From positions 1 to 64,000 of the forward strand of contig NZ_JBGTYY010000009.1 in assembly GCF_041807705.1 (NCBI RefSeq): DNA of 64,000 nt, in the 5' to 3' direction. Origin of the DNA: Mannheimia sp041807705 (GTDB taxonomy: Bacteria > Pseudomonadota > Gammaproteobacteria > Enterobacterales > Pasteurellaceae). A model generated the notes under the pieces. The model searched no databases and was not told the DNA's origin. It saw only the letters and a program-made list of their open reading frames with translations. This document shows, in pieces, positions 41,154 through 50,339 of this stretch; position 1 is the first letter of the stretch, and each line of letters opens with the position of its first letter. The position numbers were made by a program, and so were the translations under genes.

Positions 41154-42953
41154 TTATTTTGCCTGATGTTTGTTGATTAATTCAACTAATTCATCGCCGA
41201 ATGAATTTGGGTTTAACATATTTTGTACGCCTAATACTGATTTACCTTCTGGCACGTCAATTTCATTGGCTAAGTGCTTGCTAGATACAATAATATCTAC
41301 TTCACTTAATTTGCCTTTGTAATCGGTTACGGCACAGGAATCCATAATATTAGGAATACCACGTTTGTCTAAGTAGCCTTTGATCTTCATTTTCATCATC
41401 ATTGATGAGCCTTGACCTGAACCACATACAGCAAGAATACGAACCGGATTTGCAGAATTTTCAGTATTTTCGACCGCTTGTTGAACCACGCTTTCTGCTT
41501 TTGGCTCTTCTGCTTTTACATCATCTAAGCCGTATCCATCTAATTGCTCAAGGGTTAAGCCTTTTGCTGCCGCTTCCGCTTCTTCCGCACGAAGTTGTTT
41601 AGATGCAAAGAACATATACACTAATGAAGCTGCTACAATTACAAAGAAGAAGCCCGGAATACTCACAATACCTTGTAAGATTGGTGGGAAGAACAATGCC
41701 CAATCAGCCATACCCATCCAGCCGTTAAAGGTTGTGCCTTGGCTCGCTAACATTTGGATAACCCAAGCTGAACCTAGCACTTCAATGATCCCCATCACAA
41801 AACAGATTTTCATCACCGCTTTCCAACCACCGAATTGGTTTGCAAATACACCAATGGTTGCGTTAGAGAAGAACATTGGGATAAAGCCCGGAATGATTAA
41901 CACAGGAGAACCAACCGCAAGCAAGCCGCCCACAGCCACAAACTGACCGATAGCACCCCACATAAAGCCGAATACCATCGCATTTGGCGAGAATGCGTAA
42001 ATTGCCGCACAGTCGATCGCTAATACAGAGTTTGGAATTAAGCGTTCTGCGATACCTTTGAAGGCTTCGGAAAGTTCAGCAACGAACATACGCACACCGG
42101 TTACAATAATTTGAATTGCGACCGCAAATTTCAAGCCCATTTCAAGAATGTACATAAACCAGTTAGTTTTGCCCGCAAGCTCTTTTAAGTTATCTAAACC
42201 GAATGAAAGTAAGATGATTCCAAAGAAGATGGTCATTACTAATGCGGTGGCAGAAATACTGTCGTGGAAAATATTCAGCCAGTTAGGGAGCTTCATTTTA
42301 TCCACAGTGTCGTTTTTATCACCGAGTTTTGGCGCCAGTTTGACCGCAATCCAAGAGGCAATTTGTTGTTGGTGACCGATTGAGAAACCTGCACCACCGG
42401 TTACCGCTTGGGTTGGCTTATACATAATGTTGGAAGAAATCCCCCAGTAAAGAGCCATTAACACAGAGGTGTAAATAACCGTTTCCCAAAATGAAGCACC
42501 GATAATCATATAGAATACCGCTACCAAACCTGCTTGTTGGAACATAATATGCCCTGTTAGCATAATGGTGCGGATACCCGTTAAACGGCGGAAGACAACG
42601 AATAAGATATTTAGTAATAGCGCTCCAATTACCGCATAGCCAACCCAAGCATAATTTTCACCCATTGTTTGAATGGTGGATTGCATACTGGTGTAAGGGT
42701 CAATTACCGCCCCGGCAAGTTGATGATATTTTGCCAAGCCATCAATTACAGGCTTAAAGTTTGTTACAAGGAATCCTGAACCTGCTTGCACGATCATAAA
42801 ACCAACGATGGTTTTAATCGTACCTTTTAGAATAGTAGATGTATCTTTTTTTAGTAGGATATAGCCTAAGCAAGCCACAATACCTAATAAGAAAGGTGCT
42901 TTATTTAACACCTGATCCTTTAAGAAAAGGAGAATTTCAGTTAAAAAATCCAT
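41154..42953 (-). CDS. Ascorbate PTS transporter, fused UlaA (EIIC) and UlaB (EIIB)
   Basis: Permease and phosphotransfer subunits of L-ascorbate uptake in a single 599-residue protein. Residues 1-460 are the SgaT/UlaA membrane domain (10-12 helices, GHQQQIASWIAVKLAP and the DHHxx-like internal loops). A charged linker (about 465-500) leads to the IIB domain, with the phospho-cysteine in ILAVCGSGQGSS (about 510) and ending VELINKHQAK. In E. coli ulaA and ulaB are separate genes. It is first in the minus-strand operon, divergent from ulaG. IIA is encoded by ulaC. Confidence 0.95.
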   Translation of the reverse strand: MDFLTEILLFLKDQVLNKAPFLLGIVACLGYILLKKDTSTILKGTIKTIVGFMIVQAGSGFLVTNFKPVIDGLAKYHQLAGAVIDPYTSMQSTIQTMGENYAWVGYAVIGALLLNILFVVFRRLTGIRTIMLTGHIMFQQAGLVAVFYMIIGASFWETVIYTSVLMALYWGISSNIMYKPTQAVTGGAGFSIGHQQQIASWIAVKLAPKLGDKNDTVDKMKLPNWLNIFHDSISATALVMTIFFGIILLSFGLDNLKELAGKTNWFMYILEMGLKFAVAIQIIVTGVRMFVAELSEAFKGIAERLIPNSVLAIDCAAIYAFSPNAMVFGFMWGAIGQFVAVGGLLAVGSPVLIIPGFIPMFFSNATIGVFANQFGGWKAVMKICFVMGIIEVLGSAWVIQMLASQGTTFNGWMGMADWALFFPPILQGIVSIPGFFFVIVAASLVYMFFASKQLRAEEAEAAAKGLTLEQLDGYGLDDVKAEEPKAESVVQQAVENTENSANPVRILAVCGSGQGSSMMMKMKIKGYLDKRGIPNIMDSCAVTDYKGKLSEVDIIVSSKHLANEIDVPEGKSVLGVQNMLNPNSFGDELVELINKHQAK

Positions 42954-43064
42954 AATTTAGCCTCTTTTTGAGAGATTTGAATTTGAGGGAAATATAGCCT
43001 ATTAAAGGCAGCGACAAAATGATAAACGCTCTAATTAGATTAAAAAAGATTATTTCTTATTATT

Positions 43065-43080
43065 TGTGAACAAGATCACA
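43065..43080. promoter_or_regulatory. CRP site in the ulaAB/ulaG divergent region
   Basis: TGTGAACAAGATCACA, a perfect TGTGA-N6-TCACA site, lies 112 bases before ulaAB and 235 before ulaG. It fits cAMP-CRP activation of the ula genes known from E. coli. The whole gene-free interval (42954-43314) is very AT-rich. Confidence 0.85.
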
Positions 43081-43205
43081 TTTTATTTTTATTCATTATG
43101 ATTATTTAATTTTATATCCTAAAGAGTAAATAAATACATTAACAATTAAAAAAACAAATAAATAACAAATAGCTAAATTAATATCTACAAAAATAAATAC
43201 TAAAA

Positions 43206-43221
43206 TTAGACTTAGATCACA
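43206..43221. promoter_or_regulatory. Second, weaker CRP-like site before ulaG
   Basis: TTAGACTTAGATCACA has one perfect half-site (TCACA) and a 3-of-5 match in the other. It is 94 bases before ulaG, a better distance for that promoter than the strong site. Confidence 0.45.
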
Positions 43222-43252
43222 TTTTTTAAAAAAAGTAGTTGGCTATTTTTGT

Positions 43253-43280
43253 GTGATTATATATGATTATTTGTGATTAA
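43253..43280 (+). promoter_or_regulatory. Three 10-bp-phased direct repeats, candidate UlaR operator
   Basis: GTGATTAT (43253-43260), ATGATTAT (43263-43270) and GTGATTAA (43273-43280) recur exactly every 10 bases, one helical turn, just upstream of ulaG. Another ATGATTAT is at 43098-43105. DeoR-family repressors often bind such direct repeats, and ulaR is in this cluster. Confidence 0.5.
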
Positions 43281-43314
43281 ATTATTCTTTAAATGAACAA
43301 AACAGGAGTTCACA

Positions 43315-44406
43315 ATGAGCAAAATTCAAGAAATCACCCGTGAAAGCTGGATTCTTTCAACTTTTCCTGAGTGGGGGACTTGGTTAAACGAAGAAATTGA
43401 AGAAGAAGTTGTGCCAGAAGGCAATTTCGCAATGTGGTGGTTAGGTTGTGTGGGCGTTTGGATCAAAACCCCTGCTGGTGCAAACATTTGTATGGACTTG
43501 TGGTGTGGTCGTGGTAAATCGACCAAGAAAGTAAAAGATATGGTGCGAGGGCATCAAATGGCGAATATGGCAGGTGTTCGCAAACTACAACCAAATTTAA
43601 GAGCTCAACCAATGGTATTAGATCCGTTTGCGATTAACGAAGTGGATTTCATTCTTGCCTCTCACTACCATTCAGATCATATTGATGTAAACGTAGCCGC
43701 AGCTATTTGCAATAATCCTAACTTAGATCACGTTAAATTTGTTGGCCCTTGGCATTGTGCGGAATTATGGAAAAAATGGGGTGTGCCGGAAGAGCGCATT
43801 ATTGTGGTGAAACCGGGCGATGTGGTGAAGTTAAAAGACGTAGAAATTCACGCACTGGATTCTTTCGACCGTACTTGTTTAGTGACTTTACCTGTTGAAG
43901 GTGCTGAAGAACGTGGTGGCGAATTAGCAGGTCTTTGCCCATCTGATGAAGAAATGGGACATAAAGCGGTAAACTATGTGTTCAAAACACCAGGGGGTAA
44001 TATTTATCACGGTGCGGACTCTCACTACTCAATCCAATTTGCTAAACACGGTAAACAATTCGATATTGATGTTGCATTAAACAACTATGGCGAAAACCCT
44101 GTTGGTATTGCCGACAAAATGACTTCAATTGATTTATTGCGTATGGCAGAATGCTTACGTTGTAAAGTTATCATTCCTGTTCACCACGATATTTGGACAA
44201 ACTTTATGGCAAGCACGCAAGAAATTATTGATTTATGGCGTATGCGTAAAGACCGCTTACAATACAAATTCCACCCATTCATTTGGGAAGTAGGCGGCAA
44301 ATATGTTTACCCTCGTGATAAAGATTTAATTGAATATCATCACCCTCGTGGTTTCGATGATTGCTTTGAGCAAGAACCAAATATTCAGTTTAAATCAATG
44401 CTATAA
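43315..44406 (+). CDS. ulaG: L-ascorbate-6-phosphate lactonase UlaG
   Basis: Metallo-beta-lactamase-fold, manganese-dependent lactonase that opens L-ascorbate 6-phosphate to 3-keto-L-gulonate 6-phosphate. The 363 residues show the metal motif SHYHSDHIDVN (about 115-125), GPWHCAELW, and the late HHDIW. It has an AGGAG Shine-Dalgarno and is divergent from ulaAB. Confidence 0.97.
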   Translation: MSKIQEITRESWILSTFPEWGTWLNEEIEEEVVPEGNFAMWWLGCVGVWIKTPAGANICMDLWCGRGKSTKKVKDMVRGHQMANMAGVRKLQPNLRAQPMVLDPFAINEVDFILASHYHSDHIDVNVAAAICNNPNLDHVKFVGPWHCAELWKKWGVPEERIIVVKPGDVVKLKDVEIHALDSFDRTCLVTLPVEGAEERGGELAGLCPSDEEMGHKAVNYVFKTPGGNIYHGADSHYSIQFAKHGKQFDIDVALNNYGENPVGIADKMTSIDLLRMAECLRCKVIIPVHHDIWTNFMASTQEIIDLWRMRKDRLQYKFHPFIWEVGGKYVYPRDKDLIEYHHPRGFDDCFEQEPNIQFKSML

Positions 44407-44490
44407 TGATAACTTAGAGGTGAATTTAATTCGCCTCTATCTTTAGGGTTCATTACAACTTACAATAGCAATGAAAACAAGGAAGGAATA

Positions 44491-45234
44491 ATGAACGAAA
44501 GCTACAGACATAAAGAATTATTAACACTGTTAGGCGAACGGAAAGTCCTTTCAACTGCTGATATTATGCAGTTGCTAAATATTTCGCCTGCCACCGCACG
44601 TCGAGACATCAGTAAATTAAATGAGCAAGGCAAATTAAAAAAAGTACGAAATGGGGCGGAAGCCATTTTTTCGCCATCAAATAAAGAACTTAAAAAAACC
44701 AACAATGCGGAAGAAAAGCAACGTATTGCCGAAGCCGCTGGGCGTTTATGTAAAGATGGGGAAAGTTTAATCCTAACTTGCGGCTCTACAATGGAAATGC
44801 TCGGCAATGTGCTGTGTGGGCAAAAATTGCAAATTATTACCAATTATTTACCGCTTGCAAATCAGCTGATTGAAGGCTCTCACGATGATGTAGTGATTAT
44901 GGGTGGGCAATATAATAAAAATAAAAAAGTAATGCTCTCACTCAACACACAAAATGAACTCAGCTATGCCGCAACTACAATGTTTACCAGCGGTAAAGGG
45001 CTAACCACCGAAGGTTTATTTAAAACCGATATGATCATTGCCAACGCTGAACAACAAATGGCAAAGCACGCTGAACGCTATGTTGTGTTACTCGATAGTA
45101 CCAAACTGGGCAAAAAAGTCGGTATGTTATTTAAAGAATTCAATAAAATTGATTTATTGATTACAGGCAAAGAAGCTGATCCAACCATTATTCAGGAATT
45201 GAAAGCGAAAGGATTAGAGATTATTTTGGCGTAA
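44491..45234 (+). CDS. ulaR: DeoR family regulator UlaR
   Basis: Repressor of the ula genes, expected to respond to ascorbate 6-phosphate. The 247 residues contain a DeoR helix-turn-helix (STADIMQLLNISPATARRDI, about 17-36) and a sugar-phosphate-binding domain (ILTCGSTMEMLGN, LLDSTKLGKKVG). It is 84 bases after ulaG with a small hairpin at 44414-44437 in the gap. Its place in the cluster supports the name. Confidence 0.9.
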   Translation: MNESYRHKELLTLLGERKVLSTADIMQLLNISPATARRDISKLNEQGKLKKVRNGAEAIFSPSNKELKKTNNAEEKQRIAEAAGRLCKDGESLILTCGSTMEMLGNVLCGQKLQIITNYLPLANQLIEGSHDDVVIMGGQYNKNKKVMLSLNTQNELSYAATTMFTSGKGLTTEGLFKTDMIIANAEQQMAKHAERYVVLLDSTKLGKKVGMLFKEFNKIDLLITGKEADPTIIQELKAKGLEIILA

Positions 45235-45245
45235 TGGCGTTACAT

Positions 45246-45432
45246 CAAATCTCCCCCTCCCCTCTTTTCTAAAGAGGGGTGACCCATCGGAGTAAATTTA
45301 AAGTTCATCTGGGCTTTTTTAAGCTAAATAATAAAAGATGAATAGAAATTTTATGGAGATCAGCTCCTCTCTTTAGCAAAGAGGGGTTAGGAGAGATTTG
45401 GCAGAAGTAATTTACGCTCATACTCAATTTTA
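45246..45432. repeat. REP-like palindromic element between ulaR and ulaE
   Basis: Two units related to those at 10019-10136. The first palindrome is 45259-45279 (CCCCTCTTTTCTAAAGAGGGG) preceded by CAAATCTCCCCCT; the second is 45366-45386 followed by TTAGGAGAGATTTGGCAGAAGTAA, homologous up to about 45432. In this copy the tails point outwards and about 85 bases of unrelated sequence lie between, the reverse of the hslV-hslU copy. Confidence 0.8.
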
Positions 45433-45473
45433 ATATCATATCAAATAAACAAAATATTATTTCAAGGAAAATT

Positions 45474-46334
45474 ATGAGAAAACACAAACTCGGTATTTAC
45501 GAAAAAGCCTTGCCAAAAAATATTTCATGGCAAGATAGACTTTCCATCGCCAAAGCCTGCGGTTTTGACTTTGTTGAAATCTCTATTGATGAAACAGACG
45601 AACGCTTAGCTCGTTTAGATTGGAGCAAAAAAGAGCGTGCGAAATTAGTTAAAACCATCATCAATACTGGTGTAACTATTCCATCAATGTGCTTATCAGG
45701 GCATCGCCGTTTCCCATTCGGTTCTCGTGATGAAGCTACTCGCCAAAAAGCCTATGAAATTATGGAAAAAGCAATTCAGTTAGCGGTGGATCTCGGTATT
45801 CGCACCATTCAGTTAGCAGGCTATGACGTTTATTATGAAGAGCAGGACGAAGGCACAATCCAACGCTTCCAAGAAGGCTTAGAATGGGCTGTAGAACTTG
45901 CAGCAAGCAACCAAGTAACCATTGCGGTGGAGATTATGGATACCAAGTTTATGAGTTCTATCTCTCGTTGGAAAAAATGGGATGATATTATCAAATCCCC
46001 TTGGTTTACCGTTTATCCTGATTTAGGCAATCTTTCTGCGTGGAATGATAACGTAGCGGAAGAACTTAAATTAGGAATGGATAAGATCTCAGCAATCCAC
46101 TTAAAAGATACTTATAAAGTAACAGAAACCTGCAAAGGGCAATTCCGTGATGTGCCATTTGGTGATGGCTGTGTAGATTTTGCTGCTTGCTTTAAAACGC
46201 TGGCTGAATTAAATTATCGTGGTGCATTTTTAATCGAAATGTGGACAGAAAAAGCAGAAGAGCCAATTGCGGAGATTATTAACGCTCGCCGTTGGATTGA
46301 ACAAAAAATGAAAGAAGGAGGCTTCACGCTATGA
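45474..46334 (+). CDS. ulaE: L-xylulose-5-phosphate 3-epimerase UlaE
   Basis: TIM-barrel epimerase that converts L-xylulose 5-phosphate to L-ribulose 5-phosphate. The 286 residues include MRKHKLGIYEKALPKNISWQ, the metal ligands in VAVEIMDTKFM and SAIHLKDTYK, and FLIEMWTEKAEEP. It overlaps ulaF by four bases (ATGA). Confidence 0.95.
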   Translation: MRKHKLGIYEKALPKNISWQDRLSIAKACGFDFVEISIDETDERLARLDWSKKERAKLVKTIINTGVTIPSMCLSGHRRFPFGSRDEATRQKAYEIMEKAIQLAVDLGIRTIQLAGYDVYYEEQDEGTIQRFQEGLEWAVELAASNQVTIAVEIMDTKFMSSISRWKKWDDIIKSPWFTVYPDLGNLSAWNDNVAEELKLGMDKISAIHLKDTYKVTETCKGQFRDVPFGDGCVDFAACFKTLAELNYRGAFLIEMWTEKAEEPIAEIINARRWIEQKMKEGGFTL

Positions 46335-47050
46335 CTCAATTAGCTGAATTAACACCAGCATTACAAGCATTAAGAGAACGTGTTTTAAAAGCGAATTTGG
46401 AATTACCAAAACACGGTTTAGTCACTTTCACTTGGGGTAATGTAAGTGAAATCGACCGTGAAACAGGCATTGTTGCCATCAAACCATCAGGCGTGGACTA
46501 TGATGAAATGACGGTGGAAGATATTGTACTGGTTGATTTACAAGGCAACTGTGTATATGGTGATAAAAAGCCATCTTCTGATACTGAAACTCACTTAGAG
46601 CTTTATCGTGAATTTAAAGATATTGGCGGCGTGGTGCATACGCATTCACGCAATGCGGTGGGCTGGGCTCAAGCAGGTAAAGATATTTTAGCACTCGGCA
46701 CAACACAAGGCGATTATTTCTATGGTGCTATTCCTTGCACGCGTAAAATGACTCCTGAAGAAATTGCGGGTGGATATGAGTTAGAAACAGGGCGTGTAAT
46801 TGTAGAAACTTTCCGCACTCGTGGCATTGAGCCGATGTCTATTCCGGGCGTGTTAGTCCATTCGCACGGTCCATTCTCTTGGGGTAAAAACGGACACGAT
46901 GCGGTACATAATTCAGTAGTAATGGAAGAAGTTGCCTATATGAATTTTATCAGCCATCAAATTCGTCCTGATATTCAGCCAATGCAACAAGAGTTGTTAG
47001 ATAAGCACTATCTGCGTAAACACGGTAAAAACGCTTACTACGGGCAATAA
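46331..47050 (+). CDS. ulaF: L-ribulose-5-phosphate 4-epimerase UlaF
   Basis: Zinc epimerase of the class II aldolase fold that makes D-xylulose 5-phosphate, which enters the pentose phosphate pathway. The 239 residues contain LVTFTWGNVSEIDR, VVHTHSRNAVGWAQ (zinc histidines), VLVHSHGPFSWG and HYLRKHGKNAYYGQ. AraD is a paralogue, but the ulaE context supports UlaF. Confidence 0.94.
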   Translation: MTQLAELTPALQALRERVLKANLELPKHGLVTFTWGNVSEIDRETGIVAIKPSGVDYDEMTVEDIVLVDLQGNCVYGDKKPSSDTETHLELYREFKDIGGVVHTHSRNAVGWAQAGKDILALGTTQGDYFYGAIPCTRKMTPEEIAGGYELETGRVIVETFRTRGIEPMSIPGVLVHSHGPFSWGKNGHDAVHNSVVMEEVAYMNFISHQIRPDIQPMQQELLDKHYLRKHGKNAYYGQ

Positions 47051-47057
47051 TTCAAAC

Positions 47058-47091
47058 GAAAAAGTCAGCACAGCAATGTGCTGACTTTTTT
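47058..47091 (+). terminator. Terminator after ulaF
   Basis: AAAAGTCAGCAC and GTGCTGACTTTT form a strong stem with a 6-base loop followed by T-run. Confidence 0.92.
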
Positions 47092-47187
47092 ATAACTAAT
47101 TTCTATAAAAAAGTATTTCTAATTCTTTCCCTTTTTATTTTACCTCTCGCACAATAGCCATTATTATCCCAAAAATGTTTATGCGAT

Positions 47188-47839
47188 ATGAACTGCACTT
47201 ATATTTATAACAGTATTCCCAAATTTTTAGATGCAGCTTGGCTTACCTTGCAACTCTCCTTTTGGGGAATTTCTCTTTCTCTCTTTTTCGGGTTGATTAT
47301 TGCCGTTATTACCACTTACAAAATAAGACCGCTTGATAGTATTGCAAAAGGTTATATAGAGCTTTCGCGTAACACGCCTTTGCTTATTCAACTCTTTTTT
47401 CTTTACTACGGCTTACCGAAAATCGGGATTAAGTGGGACGGTTTCACCTGTGGTGTGATTGCGTTAGTTTTTCTAGGTTCTAGCTATATGGCAGAAAGCC
47501 TACGAGCAGGTTTACAAGCTATTCCGAAAGGGCAGATGGAAGCGGCAAAATCCATCGGCTTAAAGCCCTACCAAATCTTCCGATATATGATTTTCCCACA
47601 AGGTTTCAATTCCTGCCGTTGGGGCAAATATACTCTTTTTAATTAAAGAAACCTCTGTTATTAGTGCTATCGCTGTAGCGGAATTATTATTTGTAACTAA
47701 AGACATTACCAGAATGGATTACAAAACCAACGAAGCGTTATTTATGCTATTCATTGCTTATTTAATTATTTTGCTACCAATATCGCTTTTAGTCCGTCAT
47801 TTTGAAAACAGAGTAAGGAAGGCAAAATATGGGGTTTGA
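47188..47839 (+). pseudogene. Polar amino-acid ABC transporter permease, frameshifted
   Basis: Inner-membrane permease of the HisM/GlnP family. The first 145 residues are normal (LTLQLSFWGISLSLFFGLII, then the coupling motif AKSIGLKPYQIFRYMIFPQ). Near 47607-47620 the frame is lost (reads FNSCRWGKYTLFN stop at 47644-47646). The family sequence resumes in another frame as SIPAVGANILFLIKETSVIS, AVAELLFVTKD and KTNEALFMLF, and runs to a TGA at 47837-47839. One missing base explains this. The intact version overlaps the next permease gene by 11 bases. Confidence 0.85.
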
Positions 47840-48497
47840 TTGGTTATGGGAAGGGCAAAATACCGCTCGATTGGCTCAAGGGCTATGGCTCACGGCTAAA
47901 ATCTCTTTTATATCCGTTGCACTATCGCTCATTTTCGGCACATTATTTGGCTTGATTATGCGTTCAAATAGCCTGATTGTACGCGGATTTGCTCGTTTTT
48001 ACCTCGAAACAATACGCATTGTGCCAATCTTAGTTTGGCTCTTTATGCTTTATTTTGGACTATCAACTTGGTTAGATATTCACATTAGCGGTGTTTGGGT
48101 TTGTATCTGGGTATTTACCTTATGGGGAACAGCTGAAATGGGCGATTTAGTACGAGAGGCTTTAGCTTCAATCGAAAAACACCAAATCGAATCCGCCAAA
48201 GCAATCGGCTTAACTCGTATGCAGATTTTCCGCTACATTGAGTTACCGCAAGGCACTCGCCGACTACTGCCAAGTGCGATTAATCTCTTTACTCGAATGA
48301 TTAAAACCAGCTCACTCGCTGCACTCATTGGGGTGATTGAAGTGGTAAAAGTAGGGCAACAGATTATTGAAAACTCACTACTAACCAGCCCGAATGCTTC
48401 TTTTTTTGTCTATGGGCTCATTTTCGTGCTTTATTTCTTAATTTGCTACCCACTTTCATTATTGGCGAATAAATTAGAACATAGGTGGGAGAGTTAA
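47829..48497 (+). CDS. Polar amino-acid ABC transporter permease
   Basis: The second permease of a HisQ/GlnP-type importer, 222 residues with about five helices (LTAKISFISVALSLIFGTLF) and the coupling motif ESAKAIGLTRMQIFRYIELPQ. It is intact. Its stop codon abuts the minus-strand DeoR gene with no gap. The matching ATPase gene lies 10 kb away at 58458. Confidence 0.88.
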   Translation: MGFDWLWEGQNTARLAQGLWLTAKISFISVALSLIFGTLFGLIMRSNSLIVRGFARFYLETIRIVPILVWLFMLYFGLSTWLDIHISGVWVCIWVFTLWGTAEMGDLVREALASIEKHQIESAKAIGLTRMQIFRYIELPQGTRRLLPSAINLFTRMIKTSSLAALIGVIEVVKVGQQIIENSLLTSPNASFFVYGLIFVLYFLICYPLSLLANKLEHRWES

Positions 48498-49259
48498 TTA
48501 CTGTGCAATATTTAGTTTAACGTCAAGCCCTTTAAGAGCATCTTGCACATTTTCAAACAAGCCGTTATCGCAAATAATTTGATCAAATACGGTTAAAGGG
48601 CAAACAAAAAAAGTAGCCACTTTGCCGTATTTTGATGAATCAGTTACTAAAATATTTTCTTTTGATGATTGTAATATCGCCTTTTTTACAGGAATTTTAT
48701 TTTCATTTGGCGTTGTTAAACCTTTCAAGCTCCAAGATGAAGTTGAAATAAAGGCAATATCAATAGAAAGGTTTTTAAGAAACTCCGCGGCAAGAGAGCC
48801 TGTTGTTGAAAAATTTTCTTTACAAACACTCCCACCTATATGGATTAAATCACATTTTCCTGCATTACTAAGATAATGAGCGATTACAAAGTCATTTGTA
48901 ATAACCAGTAGATCTTTTCTCTCTGCAATTTGATGAGCAATTTCTAAGGTTGTTGTTCCTGCATCAAGATACACCGTAGTATGGTTTGAAATCAACTTTG
49001 CTGCTAAAGTACCAATGGCGGATTTTTCATCGTGAAATAAACTTGATTTATCAATATGTGGTAACTCAGCCGCTAATCGCTCAACAGATTGAGCCCCACC
49101 TGAAACCAATGAAATTCTGCCTTCATCTTCAAGTTTTTGAATATCACGGCGGATAGTCATATGCGACACATTTAACTTATCTGCCAAAAATTGAATGCTA
49201 GCCACCCCATTATTATTAATAAATTGCAATATCTTTTGTTGTCGTTCGATAGGAATCAT
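48498..49259 (-). CDS. DeoR family regulator of the threonate operon
   Basis: Repressor-type regulator, 253 residues from the ATG at 49257-49259 (MIPIERQQKILQFINNNG). It has a helix-turn-helix (IQFLADKLNVSHMTIRRDIQ) and a DeoR sensor domain (VYLDAGTTTLEIAHQIA, VTDSSKYGKVATF). It is divergent from ltnD, the position of HI1009 in H. influenzae. Annotations as GlpR are not supported, because no glycerol genes are near. The likely effector is a tetronate or tetrulose phosphate. Confidence 0.88.
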   Translation of the reverse strand: MIPIERQQKILQFINNNGVASIQFLADKLNVSHMTIRRDIQKLEDEGRISLVSGGAQSVERLAAELPHIDKSSLFHDEKSAIGTLAAKLISNHTTVYLDAGTTTLEIAHQIAERKDLLVITNDFVIAHYLSNAGKCDLIHIGGSVCKENFSTTGSLAAEFLKNLSIDIAFISTSSWSLKGLTTPNENKIPVKKAILQSSKENILVTDSSKYGKVATFFVCPLTVFDQIICDNGLFENVQDALKGLDVKLNIAQ

Positions 49260-49329
49260 TTTTTCGCCTAATTTTAGTTGTTGTAACAAATTATATCAGA
49301 TTTAGCTCCCAAACTTAAAATAACAAAAT

Positions 49330-49346
49330 TTAACATTAATTGTTAA
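49330..49346. promoter_or_regulatory. Dyad TTAACA-N5-TGTTAA, candidate DeoR operator
   Basis: A perfect 6-bp inverted repeat between the regulator and ltnD. Similar TAACAAA motifs occur at 49284-49290 and 49321-49327. It sits four bases from a CRP site, so the regulator and CRP would compete or cooperate. Confidence 0.5.
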
Positions 49347-49350
49347 TATT

Positions 49351-49366
49351 TGTGATCTTTGTCACA
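49351..49366. promoter_or_regulatory. CRP site upstream of ltnD
   Basis: TGTGATCTTTGTCACA, a perfect TGTGA-N6-TCACA palindrome centred 75 bases before the ltnD start. Confidence 0.85.
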
Positions 49367-49433
49367 GATTTTATCTTTTTGATTGGTTAATATACGCCCA
49401 TCAAGTTCATTAATTTATTTGAGGGAATAAACA

Positions 49434-50339
49434 ATGAGTCAAAAATATAGCGTTGCCGTTGTCGGCTTAGGTGCAATGGGTATGGGTGCTGCAAAATCTT
49501 GTATCGCAGCAGGTTTAGATACCTACGGTGTAGATTTAAATCCAACTTACTTAGAAACCTTAAAAGCAGCCGGTGCAAAAGGTGTTGGCAATAGTGCGGT
49601 TGAGTTTGCAGCTGATTTAGACGCAGTACTGTTATTAGTTGTGAATGCCAACCAAGTGAACGCTGTGCTATTCGGCGAGAACGGTTTAGCACAACATTTG
49701 AAAAAGGGTACTGTAGTAATGGTTTCATCTACCATTTCTGCACAAGATGCGAAAGGTATTTCACAGAAATTAACAGATCTTGGCTTAATTATGTTAGATG
49801 CCCCTGTTTCAGGTGGTGCAGCTAAGGCAGCACAAGGTGAAATGACCGTGATGGCATCAGGCTCAAGTGAAGCGTTTGAGAAACTAAAACCTGTTTTAGA
49901 TGCCGTTGCAGGAAAAGTCTATAACATCGGCGAAGAAATTGGCTTAGGTGCAACGGTGAAAATTATCCACCAATTATTAGCTGGTGTACATATTGCCGCA
50001 GGTGCAGAAGCGATGGCATTAGCTGCTCGTGCAGGTATTCCATTAGATCTGATGTACGATGTAGTAACTAACGCTGCAGGTAACTCTTGGATGTTTGAAA
50101 ACCGTATGAAACACGTTGTTGATGGCGACTACACCCCACTTTCAATGGTAGATATTTTCGTAAAAGATTTAGGCTTAGTGAATGACACAGCAAAATCATT
50201 ACGCTTCCCACTCCATTTAGCAAGCACAGCGTACTCAATGTTTACCGAAGCAAGCAACGCAGGTTACGGCAAAGAAGATGACAGTGCGGTCATCAAAATT
50301 TTCAGCGGTATTGAGCTACCGAAAAAAGGAGGCAACTAA
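49434..50339 (+). CDS. ltnD: L-threonate dehydrogenase LtnD
   Basis: NAD-dependent beta-hydroxyacid-dehydrogenase-family enzyme that oxidises L-threonate to 2-oxo-tetronate. The 301 residues contain the nucleotide fold VAVVGLGAMGMGAAKS, the substrate-binding DAPVSGGAAKAAQGEMT, the catalytic Lys in GLGATVKIIHQLL, and FVKDLGLV. It resembles HI1010 and E. coli YgbJ. It overlaps otnK by one base. Confidence 0.94.
   Translation: MSQKYSVAVVGLGAMGMGAAKSCIAAGLDTYGVDLNPTYLETLKAAGAKGVGNSAVEFAADLDAVLLLVVNANQVNAVLFGENGLAQHLKKGTVVMVSSTISAQDAKGISQKLTDLGLIMLDAPVSGGAAKAAQGEMTVMASGSSEAFEKLKPVLDAVAGKVYNIGEEIGLGATVKIIHQLLAGVHIAAGAEAMALAARAGIPLDLMYDVVTNAAGNSWMFENRMKHVVDGDYTPLSMVDIFVKDLGLVNDTAKSLRFPLHLASTAYSMFTEASNAGYGKEDDSAVIKIFSGIELPKKGGN

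Noticed and set aside
45280..45360. Small gene between the two palindromes in the ula repeat
   Set aside because: No open frame with a ribosome site longer than about 20 codons is present.
48498..49259. Glycerol-3-phosphate regulator GlpR
   Set aside because: The DeoR family is broad, and the gene is divergent from the threonate operon with no glycerol genes near.
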